A stretch of DNA of 15,024 nt. It comes from an uncultured Chloroflexota bacterium. GTDB lineage: Bacteria > Chloroflexota > Anaerolineae > Anaerolineales > Anaerolineaceae. The translations under genes were made by a program, and so were the position numbers. The stretch covers positions 1 to 15,024 of the forward strand of contig CADBKS010000053.1 in NCBI GenBank assembly GCA_902795255.1, in the 5' to 3' direction. Under the pieces are notes generated by a model. The model was not told where the DNA came from. It saw nothing but the letters and a program-made list of their open reading frames with translations, and ran no database searches. Shown in pieces: positions 6,546-13,640 of the stretch (the first letter of the stretch is position 1; every line of letters starts with the position of its first letter).

Positions 6546-6989
6546 TCACTGTTCGTTCATTCTGTCCCGTGCTTCGCGGAGCAGTTCTTCTGCTTTTCTC
6601 AGCTTTTCGGCCTGTTCTGCGGCTTCCTCTTCCGGATCGCTCACGGGTGTCAGTTCATCTTCGGATCCGCCGGTCTCCGGTTCTTCCGGCTCTTCAGCTT
6701 CGGTAAGATCATCCGTGTTCTCATCATGCATCCGCAGCGTTTCGTCTTCAAGTCCGCGTTTGGCCCGTTCCAGCAGTTTGTTGGCCCGGTCCGCTTTTTT
6801 ATTCAGAACAGCCTGTCCGGCTTCACCGGCTTCTTTGCTGTCCCGGACATCCAGCAGATATCCGATCCCCAGGCCGGCGACCATGCCGACCATCAGCGAA
6901 ACATGCGAATCGGTCTTCAGTACGAACGGGGCAAGAAACCCCAGTACGATTCCCAATATGCAGCAGTAAACAAGTTTCTTACTTCCCAT
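6546..6989 (-). CDS. Membrane protein with acidic coiled-coil tail, unknown function
   Basis: 147 residues from the second ATG of an ATGATCATG start. AGAGG lies 7 bases before this ATG but only 1 base from the first, so the second is preferred. Two hydrophobic segments, about 6-24 (YCCILGIVLGFLAPFVL) and 29-47, form a hairpin in the membrane. They are followed by about 100 cytoplasmic residues: a basic stretch, then a Glu/Asp-rich region (about 88-125) and a heptad-like Glu/Leu/Arg helix at the end. I recognise no family. It follows priA on the same strand after 136 bases that contain TATAAT sequences of their own, so it may be transcribed separately. Confidence 0.65.
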   Translation of the reverse strand: MGSKKLVYCCILGIVLGFLAPFVLKTDSHVSLMVGMVAGLGIGYLLDVRDSKEAGEAGQAVLNKKADRANKLLERAKRGLEDETLRMHDENTDDLTEAEEPEEPETGGSEDELTPVSDPEEEAAEQAEKLRKAEELLREARDRMNEQ

Positions 6990-7080
6990 GATCATGCCTC
7001 TGATAATTCATTCGGTCTGTTTTCAAAAAGGGTCTTTTGGGTCTTTGCAGGCCAGAAGTCTGTCACGGACCCGCACCGGA

Positions 7081-7086
7081 ATTATA
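7081..7086 (-). promoter_or_regulatory. Possible -10 box before the acidic membrane protein gene
   Basis: TATAAT on the minus strand, about 90 bases before the preferred start at 6989, in the gap after priA. Another TATAAT is at 7116-7121. Neither has a good -35 partner, so the call is weak. Confidence 0.25.
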
Positions 7087-7125
7087 AAGCATTCATCCCT
7101 TGAATCCCCGTATTTATTATAAAAG

Positions 7126-9579
7126 TTACAGCAGGGACGGCGGGTCCACTTCGATCCGGATGTCCGTCAGGTCCATGGGGCGGATAAGCGCTGCGGGATC
7201 CGGGCCGCGGAGGATCAGATGCCAGCGGTATTTTCCGCTGAGCTTCGGGAAAAAGCAGGGCGCGGGGCCGATCAGCCGGATCTTCAGCTGCAGTTCACGG
7301 ATCCGTTTCCGCAGTAAAGCAGCCAGTTCGGCTGCCCGGCGTTCCGCCCGGTCCGGGTCTTCTTCGCGGATCTCAAGACGGACCATTCTGCTGAATGGCG
7401 GATAACCGAGCAGACGGCGGTATTTCAGGTCGTTTTCGTAAAAACGTTCATAATCTCCCGTGACAGCCGCGCGGATCGAGTAGCGGTCCGGCTGGAAGGT
7501 CTGCAGGATCGCCAGCCCCTGTTCGGATGCGCGCCCCGCCCTTCCGGCCACCTGGGTCAGCATTTGAAAGGTATGCTCATCGACCCGGTAATCATGAAAG
7601 TTTACGCCCACGTCTGCCAGCAGGATCCCGACCAGACGGACTTCCGGAAAGTCAAGCCCCCTGGCGACCATCTGCGTTCCTACCAGGATGTCTGCTTCGT
7701 GCCGGGCAAAACGGGAAAGGAGTTTCTCGTGACTGCCGATGCCTTCGGCGGTATCCGCGTCCAACCGGATGACTTGCGCAGCGGGGAACTGTCTGCTGAT
7801 CATATCTTCCACCAGCTCCACGCCGGCTCCGAATTGATGGATCTCCGTGCTCCCGCATACCGGACAGGTTTCCGGCAGTTCCCGGACCGACCCGCAGTAG
7901 TGACATTCTAGCCGTCCGCGGGCAGCGTGCCAGGTATAGGGAATATCGCAGTTGGGACACTTGACCGCTTCCCCGCAGCTGTGGCAGAAAGTATAAGCAG
8001 CAGTTCCCCTCCGGTTGAGGAAAAGGATCGTCTGTTTTCCCATCTCCAGTGTTTTCCCGATCTCCCGGATCAGTGCGCGGCTGAAGATCTCGCTGTTGCC
8101 GTTTCTGAGCTCGGCCCGCATATCCGCGAGCATCACCCGGGGAGGCTGTACGCCGGTCGCGCGGTTTTTCAGGACCGCGATCTTCCATCCGCTGCGCTGG
8201 GCCTTGAACATTTGGGCTGTCGTCGGTGTGGCTGAACCGAAGACCAGCTGGGAATGCGTGATCTCCGCGTAATCGGCTGCCGCCCGGATCGCCGAAAAAA
8301 ACGGCCGCTCATTGGTCTGGTAGTACGCGTCTTCATGGCATTCATCAACGATGATCAGTCCGAGATCCGGCAGCGGCACCGCCAGCGCGGAACGCGGACC
8401 GACGATCACCCTGAATTCACCGCTGCGGCCCCGCCGCCATGTGTCGTACCGTTCGCCTTCGCTGAGCGCGGAATGATAGACACCGGTCTGCCCGGGAAAC
8501 CGGCGTTCGAACCTGGCAAGGATCTGCGGGGTAAGCGCGATCTCCGGGACGAGCATCAGGACCTGCTTCCCCATTCGGATCGCCTCCGCGGCAGCCCTGA
8601 GATAGACTTCGGTTTTTCCGGATCCGGTCACTCCGTGCAGCAGCACCGGAACAGGTGTTCCCCGTGAATTCAGTCCGGATATGATCTGCCGGCAGGCTTC
8701 TTCCTGTTCGGCCGTCAGCCGGATCATCTGTTCCGGTGTTTCCTGCATATAGTGCTGGTGGTCCCGCCAGATCTCGCGGCTCTGCAGGCTGATCCGGCCG
8801 TGTTTGATCAGCCAGTCCAGATCATCCTGAGTCAGCCGGTTTTCATGGATCAGTTCCGTCCGGAATACCTCTCCGCCATGCTGCTCCAGATACTGCAGCG
8901 CGGCCCTTCGTCTCGCGTCCGCCGCGGGGCTTCTGCTGAATGTGCCCGCTTCCGCGGGCGGCATGTCCGGCGTCAGGACCGCGGTGAGCCTTTTCTTGGG
9001 TGCAGGTCCGGGGTTCCCGATGCGGAAACTTTTCCGAACCGTGCCGGACGCGGTCATCGACCGTATTTTGGACCGCCAGATATTCTTTCCGAATGCCGCA
9101 TCCAGTTCTTTTTCCTGAAGGATCCCGTCATGTTCGGCAAAAAGCGCCAGGATCATGTCATACGAGACCGGATCGTTTCCCGGATGGGAAAACCCTGCCT
9201 GAAACGGGATATCGTTCTCTTCCAGCCGGTAGACCGGATCCGAAATACGGCGGATCTTGTCTGTCAGCAGCAGTTTTACGCATTCATGGATCGGCGCGAG
9301 AGACCGTTCCGCGATCGCGGATGCCAGCCTCAGCTGGGCGGGCGTCAGCACGGGGACCGGGTCGGCAAGCTCCTGCACGGGAAGCAGTTTCCTTACTTCC
9401 GGGGTCACACCGGTTTTCCAGACCACCGCCTGATGGATGCCGTGATTGAACGGGACGACCGCCATTTGCCCCGGAATGATATTCCCTTTAAGCGTTTCGG
9501 GAACGGTATAATCAAAAAGCCCCGATTTCGCCGGGGTATTTATGACAACGCGGATCACTTCTGCTTTTGTTTCGGTCAT
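7126..9579 (-). CDS. priA: Primosomal replication-restart helicase PriA
   Basis: 817 residues, the usual length. The N-terminal DNA-binding part (1-105) is followed by the helicase core: GVTGSGKT (316-323, Walker A), DECH (412-415, motif II), GSAT (448-451), FLNRRGTAAY (520-529), GTQMVARGLDFP (634-645) and QVAGRAGR (676-683). A zinc region with four CxxC pairs sits at 532-576. PriA unwinds stalled forks and loads the replicative helicase to restart replication. The usual DEEH is DECH here, and the aromatic-rich loop after it lacks the common PRYHARD sequence, reading ERPFFSAIR instead; the rest of the core looks intact. The start has no Shine-Dalgarno: a TATAAT box ends 6 bases before the ATG, so the mRNA may be leaderless. 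Confidence 0.96.
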   Translation of the reverse strand: MTETKAEVIRVVINTPAKSGLFDYTVPETLKGNIIPGQMAVVPFNHGIHQAVVWKTGVTPEVRKLLPVQELADPVPVLTPAQLRLASAIAERSLAPIHECVKLLLTDKIRRISDPVYRLEENDIPFQAGFSHPGNDPVSYDMILALFAEHDGILQEKELDAAFGKNIWRSKIRSMTASGTVRKSFRIGNPGPAPKKRLTAVLTPDMPPAEAGTFSRSPAADARRRAALQYLEQHGGEVFRTELIHENRLTQDDLDWLIKHGRISLQSREIWRDHQHYMQETPEQMIRLTAEQEEACRQIISGLNSRGTPVPVLLHGVTGSGKTEVYLRAAAEAIRMGKQVLMLVPEIALTPQILARFERRFPGQTGVYHSALSEGERYDTWRRGRSGEFRVIVGPRSALAVPLPDLGLIIVDECHEDAYYQTNERPFFSAIRAAADYAEITHSQLVFGSATPTTAQMFKAQRSGWKIAVLKNRATGVQPPRVMLADMRAELRNGNSEIFSRALIREIGKTLEMGKQTILFLNRRGTAAYTFCHSCGEAVKCPNCDIPYTWHAARGRLECHYCGSVRELPETCPVCGSTEIHQFGAGVELVEDMISRQFPAAQVIRLDADTAEGIGSHEKLLSRFARHEADILVGTQMVARGLDFPEVRLVGILLADVGVNFHDYRVDEHTFQMLTQVAGRAGRASEQGLAILQTFQPDRYSIRAAVTGDYERFYENDLKYRRLLGYPPFSRMVRLEIREEDPDRAERRAAELAALLRKRIRELQLKIRLIGPAPCFFPKLSGKYRWHLILRGPDPAALIRPMDLTDIRIEVDPPSLL

Positions 9580-9585
9580 ACGGTT

Positions 9586-9591
9586 ATTATA
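9586..9591 (-). promoter_or_regulatory. -10 box of priA, leaderless arrangement
   Basis: TATAAT on the minus strand is followed by AACCGT and then the ATG of priA. Transcription starting at the normal 6-7 bases after the -10 box would begin at the start codon itself. The bases just upstream read CGGCAGGTT, similar to the element before the DUF5662 gene. Confidence 0.5.
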
Positions 9592-9658
9592 AACCTGCCG
9601 TTCACAGAGTGTGCCCGAAACAAGTATATGAGATTTATAAATGCACCTGTTTACAAGT

Positions 9659-9664
9659 TATAAT
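9659..9664 (+). promoter_or_regulatory. Putative -10 box of the yceD-like gene
   Basis: TATAAT lies 21 bases before the ATG at 9686, with a very strong ribosome binding site (AAGGAGGG, 9673-9680) between. No good -35 is seen at standard spacing. Confidence 0.45.
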
Positions 9665-9685
9665 GAAAAATGAAGGAGGGAAATT

Positions 9686-10153
9686 ATGAGCAATCATCCT
9701 TACCGCATCAATGTCGGCTTCCTGATCAATGCCCCTGTGGGCACATACCGTGAGTTCACGATCGATGAACCTTCCATGGAACTGGATGACGATCTTACAG
9801 CCGAGAAAATACACTGTTCCGTTCGGGTCAGCAAAGTCCAGCAGGGGATCCTCAGTGAGGTCGACTGCAGCGGAGAGACTGATCTGGAATGCACGCGCTG
9901 CCTGGAACCTTTCCATACAGTGCTGAATGCTCATTTTGAGGAGTTGTTTTATTTTCACTATCTGCGGGAAAACGAAGAAGCAGAACTGTTCCTGCCGGAA
10001 AGCGGATATATGGACCTGCAGGATCTGGTCCGCGAATATCTGGTGATGGAGATCCCTTACGCCCCTGTCTGCCAACCCGGCTGCAAAGGCTTATGCCCGG
10101 TCTGCGGAAAGAACCTGAACCTGGGTCCCTGCCATCATGAGGATGAAGAATAA
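9686..10153 (+). CDS. YceD/DUF177 family protein with zinc-ribbon-like tail
   Basis: 155 residues. The DUF177 signature is visible: an N-terminal acidic beta domain, CTRCLEPF at 69-76, and a tail VCQPGCKGLCPVCGKNLN with Cys129, 133, 137 and 140 that could bind zinc. YceD-family proteins are widely encoded just before the ribosomal protein L32 gene and are linked to 23S rRNA processing or accumulation. Here rpmF does not follow; a 113-residue unknown gene and a terminator take its place. The start is secure because of the AAGGAGGG ribosome binding site 5 bases upstream. It is transcribed divergently from priA, with about 106 bases between the two starts. Confidence 0.88.
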   Translation: MSNHPYRINVGFLINAPVGTYREFTIDEPSMELDDDLTAEKIHCSVRVSKVQQGILSEVDCSGETDLECTRCLEPFHTVLNAHFEELFYFHYLRENEEAELFLPESGYMDLQDLVREYLVMEIPYAPVCQPGCKGLCPVCGKNLNLGPCHHEDEE

Positions 10154-10165
10154 AGGAGCGAGTCC

Positions 10166-10507
10166 GTGTCCGCAAAATCATCTTATGTAAACAGTTTTAC
10201 CGTCAGTATTCAGAATTTCAACTGTATTCTGGACGCAAAATGCACCGCCCCGAATATCGAGAAAACCGAATACGGCACGCCCCCTGTATTTGACGCGCAT
10301 AAAATCGTCGACGAAAACTATCTTTTCATGCCGCTCGGCGTCGCCAAAGAACTGGCGCTTTCGCTGATGCAGGTGATCGGGGACGTTGAAAAACGCTCCA
10401 ACCTGCGGGTCCGTCTGAACGGAGAGAAGGAAAACTACTGGCAGGCAGCCGTCAAGGCTATCGACGATTATAAGGCCGAAAAGGAAAACACTTCCGCTCA
10501 GGAATAA
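10166..10507 (+). CDS. Small soluble protein of unknown function
   Basis: 113 residues from a GTG start at 10166 with AAGGAG 7 bases upstream. The gap to the preceding DUF177 gene is only 12 bases, so the two form an operon closed by the terminator at 10519-10557. The protein has no signal or membrane segment. The N-terminal half looks beta-rich (VNSFTVSIQNFNCILDAKC), the middle has FMPLGVAKELALSLMQVIGD, and the tail is charged and helical. I do not recognise the family. Co-transcription with a YceD-like gene hints at ribosome- or RNA-linked work, but that is guesswork from position. Confidence 0.7.
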   Translation: MSAKSSYVNSFTVSIQNFNCILDAKCTAPNIEKTEYGTPPVFDAHKIVDENYLFMPLGVAKELALSLMQVIGDVEKRSNLRVRLNGEKENYWQAAVKAIDDYKAEKENTSAQE

Positions 10508-10518
10508 TACCGCACTTT

Positions 10519-10557
10519 CAAACACAAAAACCGCCATTCCGGCGGTTTTTGTGTTTG
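10519..10557. terminator. Bidirectional terminator between convergent genes
   Basis: A perfect 17-bp inverted repeat (CAAACACAAAAACCGCC and its complement) with a 5-base loop, A-rich on the left arm and T-rich on the right. It ends the plus-strand gene at 10507 and the minus-strand gene at 10582. Confidence 0.92.
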
Positions 10558-10581
10558 TCTGGCAGTCTTGCGTCAGGAAGC

Positions 10582-11106
10582 TCAGTAATCCTTTTGCTTC
10601 CGCAGCCAGTCCAGCGCAGCATCTTCCCCTTCTGATTTGATCATTTCCAGAACCTTCAGCGCAAAAGCCTTGGTTTCCGGGTTGAGCTTGTAATAGCTCT
10701 CGTGCGCATGAAAATAATCCAGCGGGAAATGCTGCTGCCATGTTTTCCGGTTATACGTCTTCCCCGCGCTCAGCCAGTCGCAGAGCATTTCTTTTACAAA
10801 CCGCATCGGCATTTTTACATAATATTCCGTGCCGTCATCCCGGAATTCGACCCAGTATTCCCAGTGGTGCTTATTGATCGCCTTGTGGTGCAGCCAGGCG
10901 GAGGAGTACCCCTTTTCCCGGCGTTCGGCCCCGATCGGAGAGGAAGTTCCTTTGAAGTAATGCACGGAAGGCCTGAATTCGGCAGGCGAAAACTTGCTGA
11001 GATCATGGACCAGCCCCTGCAGGGGGATCCCTACCCTGCAGCAGTATTTAAATACCAGGTGCTTGTGCATGATCACTGTTTTCAGATGTCCGAAAAAAAT
11101 ATTCAT
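10582..11106 (-). CDS. DUF5662 family protein
   Basis: 174 residues from the ATG at 11104-11106. The family pattern runs through the whole chain: FFGHLKTVIMHKHLVFKYC, then GLVHDLSKFSPAEFRPSVHYF, then AWLHHKAINKHHWEYW and MPMRFVKEMLCDWLSAGKTY. The HD at 34-35 and the repeated histidines (73-74, 80-81) resemble a metal-binding HD-type pocket, so a phosphohydrolase-like activity is possible but unproven. The frame stays open upstream to 11181, but that extension lacks family character. A TATAAT box ends exactly 6 bases before the ATG and no Shine-Dalgarno is present, so the transcript looks leaderless, as for priA. Confidence 0.87.
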   Translation of the reverse strand: MNIFFGHLKTVIMHKHLVFKYCCRVGIPLQGLVHDLSKFSPAEFRPSVHYFKGTSSPIGAERREKGYSSAWLHHKAINKHHWEYWVEFRDDGTEYYVKMPMRFVKEMLCDWLSAGKTYNRKTWQQHFPLDYFHAHESYYKLNPETKAFALKVLEMIKSEGEDAALDWLRKQKDY

Positions 11107-11112
11107 GGCTCT

Positions 11113-11118
11113 ATTATA
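11113..11118 (-). promoter_or_regulatory. -10 box of the DUF5662 gene, leaderless arrangement
   Basis: TATAAT on the minus strand, then AGAGCC, then ATG. The sequence just upstream is CCGGCAGG, matching CGGCAGG in front of the priA box. No -35 consensus is visible. Confidence 0.5.
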
Positions 11119-11198
11119 CCTGCCGGACTGAAATATTTCCGAAAAACGGGCCGGCCGGGATGTTCTTTTCCCCGGTACCACGGAATTACACGTTTGTC

Positions 11199-11226
11199 AA
11201 CGGGCAATGTTGCCCGTTTATTTTTT
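11199..11226 (+). terminator. Orphan terminator-like hairpin before the capsid gene
   Basis: AACGGGCAATGTTGCCCGTT is a perfect palindrome followed by TATTTTTT, so it looks like a terminator on the plus strand. No plus-strand gene lies between the previous terminator (10557) and here, so it would end either read-through or a short unannotated RNA. It also insulates the capsid gene from upstream transcription. Confidence 0.7.
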
Positions 11227-11239
11227 GTTCCCGTATTTT

Positions 11240-11245
11240 TATACT
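11240..11245 (+). promoter_or_regulatory. Possible -10 box of the capsid gene
   Basis: TATACT lies 55 bases before the ATG at 11301. The matching -35 position falls on the T tract of the terminator hairpin (TTTATT), so the call is weak. Confidence 0.3.
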
Positions 11246-11280
11246 CTTAGAAAATCATTTCTAAGAAGAAATGAGATTTT
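11246..11280 (+). promoter_or_regulatory. Leader with two overlapping inverted repeats before the capsid gene
   Basis: CTTAGAAA/TTTCTAAG (11246-11253 with 11258-11265) forms an 8-bp hairpin with loop ATCA. AAAATCATTTCT (11251-11262) can instead pair with AGAAATGAGATTTT (11267-11280), leaving a 2-base bulge. The two share bases and exclude each other. On DNA, ATTTCT-AAGA-AGAAAT (11257-11272) also looks like an operator. Whether it acts as RNA or as a protein site is not decided by sequence. Confidence 0.45.
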
Positions 11281-11300
11281 CGTCAGATTGGAGGAAATAA

Positions 11301-13235
11301 ATGCCAAGGACAAATTTAGAAGAACAGAGGCAGCCTTTCCCGATGGAAGGGACGCCGGATGCCGGAAGCAGTGGATTTGAGATCCTCTGCATCACGGCAG
11401 GAACCGGGAACGGATGGGAGTTCAGCGCGGATGTGCTGCGCGCGGCGGTCCCGCTGTTCGACGGTGTACAGTGCTTTATCGATCATCTGCCGCTGGATTC
11501 TACGGACGGGCATTCCGTTCGGGATGTGGCCGGGATGATCAGCGAACCGGTGTTCGATGAAGCGGCGCAGGGGATCAAGGCGCGGCTGACGCCTTTCGGG
11601 CCGTCGGCGGACCTGCTGCGGGAAACCTGCAATGAAGTGCTGAATATGGAAGGTACGGATACGAAGATCGGATTCAGTGCCGACCTGGGATTCAACTGTG
11701 AAGGGAATCTGGTAACGGAGATCGTACGGATCTATTCCGTTGATCTGGTCGTGGATCCGGCCCGGGGCGGCGCGGTGCTTCGCGCGCTGAACTCGATCCG
11801 GCAGAAGAATGAAGCGGCCCGGGTGCGGGGCCAGCTGGCAAATGAAAAGAGGGCGATGATGGATCTTACCGCGGCGCATCAGCAGAATGCGGCACTGAAA
11901 CAGGAAGCGGACCGGGCGCGGGCACTGCGCGTGGAAATGTGCAAACATGTACTGGATACGGCTCTGGCCGGAAGCGGGCTTCCGACGCCGATCAAGGAAC
12001 GGATCCGCAAGGACTTCAGCAACCGGCTGTTTGAGCCGAACGAGCTGAATGAAGCGATCAAGGACGGGCGGCAGCTGTTTGCGGACCTGACGGCCGGGCA
12101 GAGTGTGGCCGGGGTCTCCGGGCGCTTTTCCGGCATGTATTCCAGTCAGGACCAGCTCGTTGCGGCTGTTCACGATCTGCTGGGCGCGCAGCGTCCGAAG
12201 GAAGTAGCGGGCGTTCAGTGCCAGCGGCTTTCCGGTATCCGGGAACTGTACTGCATGATGACCGGTGACTATGACTTCCATGGCGGATATTATGCCGAAC
12301 GTGCGCAGTTCGCGACAACGGCGGACCTGCCGGGCATCCTGAAAAATGCGCTGAACAAGCTGATCGCGCAGCGCTGGGATGAACTGGGCGCTTCCGGTTA
12401 CCGCTGGTGGGAAAAGGTCGTCACCGTCGAGCACTTCGAGAACCTGCAGGACATTACCGGGATCCTCGTCGGCGAGCTGAATCTGCTCCCGAATGTGAAT
12501 GAAGGCGCGGCTTATCAGGCGCTGTCCGTCAAGGATTCCCCGGAGGTCTCCAGCTGGAACAAATACGGGGCTTACATCCCGCTGACGATCGAGATGTTCG
12601 AACGGGATGACACCATGCGGCTGCGCCAGTATCCTTTCAAGCTGGCGACGGCCGGCCTGCGCCGGATCTCCGCGCTGGTGGCCTCGGTCTTCACGGCAAA
12701 CAGCGGTGTCGGGCCGGCCATGGCGGACACACACAACGTGTTCGACGCCACGAACCATCACAATCTCGGTACCGCGGCGCTGAGCCCGGCCGCCTGGGAA
12801 GATGCGTCCCGGGCGATCTGGGAACAGGATATGCTGGTGGCGACCGGGGCGACGGCTCCGAAACTGGCGGTGGATGCCCGTTATCTGATCGTGCCGCGCG
12901 CGCTGCGTCTGCAGGCACAGAAGATCCTGTATCCGTCCCTTGCGTATGAAGCGAATATCACGTCCGAAAACCTGCAGCGCGGTCAGTTCGGCGATGTGGT
13001 CGTGTGTCCGGAATTTACGGATGTGACCGACTGGGCCGCGGTTGCGGATCCGACGGTCGCGCCGGCGATCTATATCGGCGAACGTTTCGGCCTGATGCCG
13101 GAGATCTACATTGCCGACAATCAGCTGACGGGCGCGCTGTTCACGAACGATGAGATCCGCGTCAAGGCGCGTCACTTCCTGAACGTCATGGTGGCCGACT
13201 ATCGGCCGCTGTATAAGGCGAACGTGACGGACTGA
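11301..13235 (+). CDS. Prohead protease-like / major capsid protein fusion (Mu gpT/HK97-type)
   Basis: 644 residues behind GGAGGA 5 bases upstream of ATG. Residues about 25-160 resemble a herpes-fold prohead protease: VQCFIDHLP with His62, a GFSADLGF strand with Ser126 and IYSVDLVVDP with Asp148, a His-Ser-Asp spacing like HK97 and Mu proteases. Residues about 165-260 are charged helix, probably a scaffold-like linker. Residues about 285-644 look like a Mu gpT-type major head subunit: YIPLTIEMFERDD (425-437), DATNHHNLG (482-490), YLIVPRALRLQAQKIL (528-543) and QFGDVVVCPEFTD (562-574). By family knowledge it would cut its own scaffold and assemble a shell. It is full length and unbroken, with GC and codon use like its host neighbours. 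No portal, terminase or tail gene lies next to it, which is odd for a prophage. Confidence 0.82.
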   Translation: MPRTNLEEQRQPFPMEGTPDAGSSGFEILCITAGTGNGWEFSADVLRAAVPLFDGVQCFIDHLPLDSTDGHSVRDVAGMISEPVFDEAAQGIKARLTPFGPSADLLRETCNEVLNMEGTDTKIGFSADLGFNCEGNLVTEIVRIYSVDLVVDPARGGAVLRALNSIRQKNEAARVRGQLANEKRAMMDLTAAHQQNAALKQEADRARALRVEMCKHVLDTALAGSGLPTPIKERIRKDFSNRLFEPNELNEAIKDGRQLFADLTAGQSVAGVSGRFSGMYSSQDQLVAAVHDLLGAQRPKEVAGVQCQRLSGIRELYCMMTGDYDFHGGYYAERAQFATTADLPGILKNALNKLIAQRWDELGASGYRWWEKVVTVEHFENLQDITGILVGELNLLPNVNEGAAYQALSVKDSPEVSSWNKYGAYIPLTIEMFERDDTMRLRQYPFKLATAGLRRISALVASVFTANSGVGPAMADTHNVFDATNHHNLGTAALSPAAWEDASRAIWEQDMLVATGATAPKLAVDARYLIVPRALRLQAQKILYPSLAYEANITSENLQRGQFGDVVVCPEFTDVTDWAAVADPTVAPAIYIGERFGLMPEIYIADNQLTGALFTNDEIRVKARHFLNVMVADYRPLYKANVTD

Positions 13236-13257
13236 CGCCTCATATTTGCCCTCAAAA

Positions 13258-13376
13258 CGGCCCTCTATGCGGCCTTTCACAGTAGGGGGAATAAGTGTAG
13301 GCCGAGGGAATAAAAAGCCCGTGGGAGCGCGCTCCTGAGCTTCCGCGGGCACTTCCCCGGCGGAAGAGGAATGATT
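13258..13376 (+). promoter_or_regulatory. Structured leader between capsid and holin-like genes
   Basis: Three helices can be drawn. The first is CCCT/AGGG plus CGGCCT/AGGCCG plus CAC/GTG (13261-13308), closing a G-rich loop. The second is GCCCGTGGGAGC (13317-13328) with GCTTCCGCGGGC (13339-13350). The third is CTTCCGCGGG (13340-13349) with CCC-G-GCGGAAG (13356-13366), with one bulged G. The second and third share bases and exclude each other. The third covers part of the GGAAGAGGA ribosome binding site, so the region could switch translation of the next gene. Confidence 0.45.
13312..13350 (-). terminator. Terminator-like hairpin on the minus strand
   Basis: Read on the minus strand, the 12-bp stem GCCCGCGGAAGC/GCTCCCACGGGC (two G-T pairs) is followed by TTTTT. 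It would stop antisense transcription toward the capsid gene. No minus-strand gene is seen to its right in the window, so the same hairpin may matter more as part of the plus-strand leader. Confidence 0.4.
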
Positions 13377-13640
13377 ATGAAGGATTACGGATACAGTCTG
13401 TTGAAATCGCGGAAATTCTGGGCGGCTGTGGTCGGCGTGGTCTATTCCATGATCTACCTGATCTGGCCGGACTTCCCGATCCCCGAGGAATCGGTGATCG
13501 GGGTGGTCGGAACCGTGGTCAGCTACATTCTCGGCGTAGCGCTTGAGGACGGGCTGAGCAAAAAGAACAACATAGACTTTCGGAAATTTGCCGAAAAGAA
13601 AGAGAATGACGATGAGTATGATCAGAAAGCTGATGCGTAA
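13377..13640 (+). CDS. Holin-like phage small membrane protein
   Basis: 87 residues from the second ATG of ATGATTATG. The AGAGGA ribosome binding site abuts the first ATG and is 6 bases from the second, so the second is preferred. After a short KSRKFW start come two hydrophobic segments, about 13-30 and 38-57 (VIGVVGTVVSYILGVAL), then a charged tail of about 30 residues. This two-helix layout with SRKFWAAVVG and YILGVALEDG is common in small phage membrane proteins annotated as holin-like. No endolysin follows, so lysis is not supported; membrane association of the capsid cassette is another option. It overlaps the next gene by 29 bases. Confidence 0.65.
   Translation: MKDYGYSLLKSRKFWAAVVGVVYSMIYLIWPDFPIPEESVIGVVGTVVSYILGVALEDGLSKKNNIDFRKFAEKKENDDEYDQKADA

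Noticed and set aside
8752..9663. 303-codon plus-strand frame opposite priA
   Set aside because: It is rich in Arg, Pro and Gly and lies opposite clear PriA motifs; high GC keeps this antisense frame open.
11195..11200. TTGACA on the minus strand as a -35 box for the DUF5662 gene
   Set aside because: No matching -10 box lies at 16-18 bases; the TATAAT at 11113-11118 is about 75 bases away.
11316..13352. 678-codon minus-strand frame opposite the capsid fusion
   Set aside because: Very long, but its composition is Arg/His/Gln-rich and it has no recognisable domain. The plus-strand frame has a good ribosome binding site and capsid motifs. The length comes from GC-rich codon bias.
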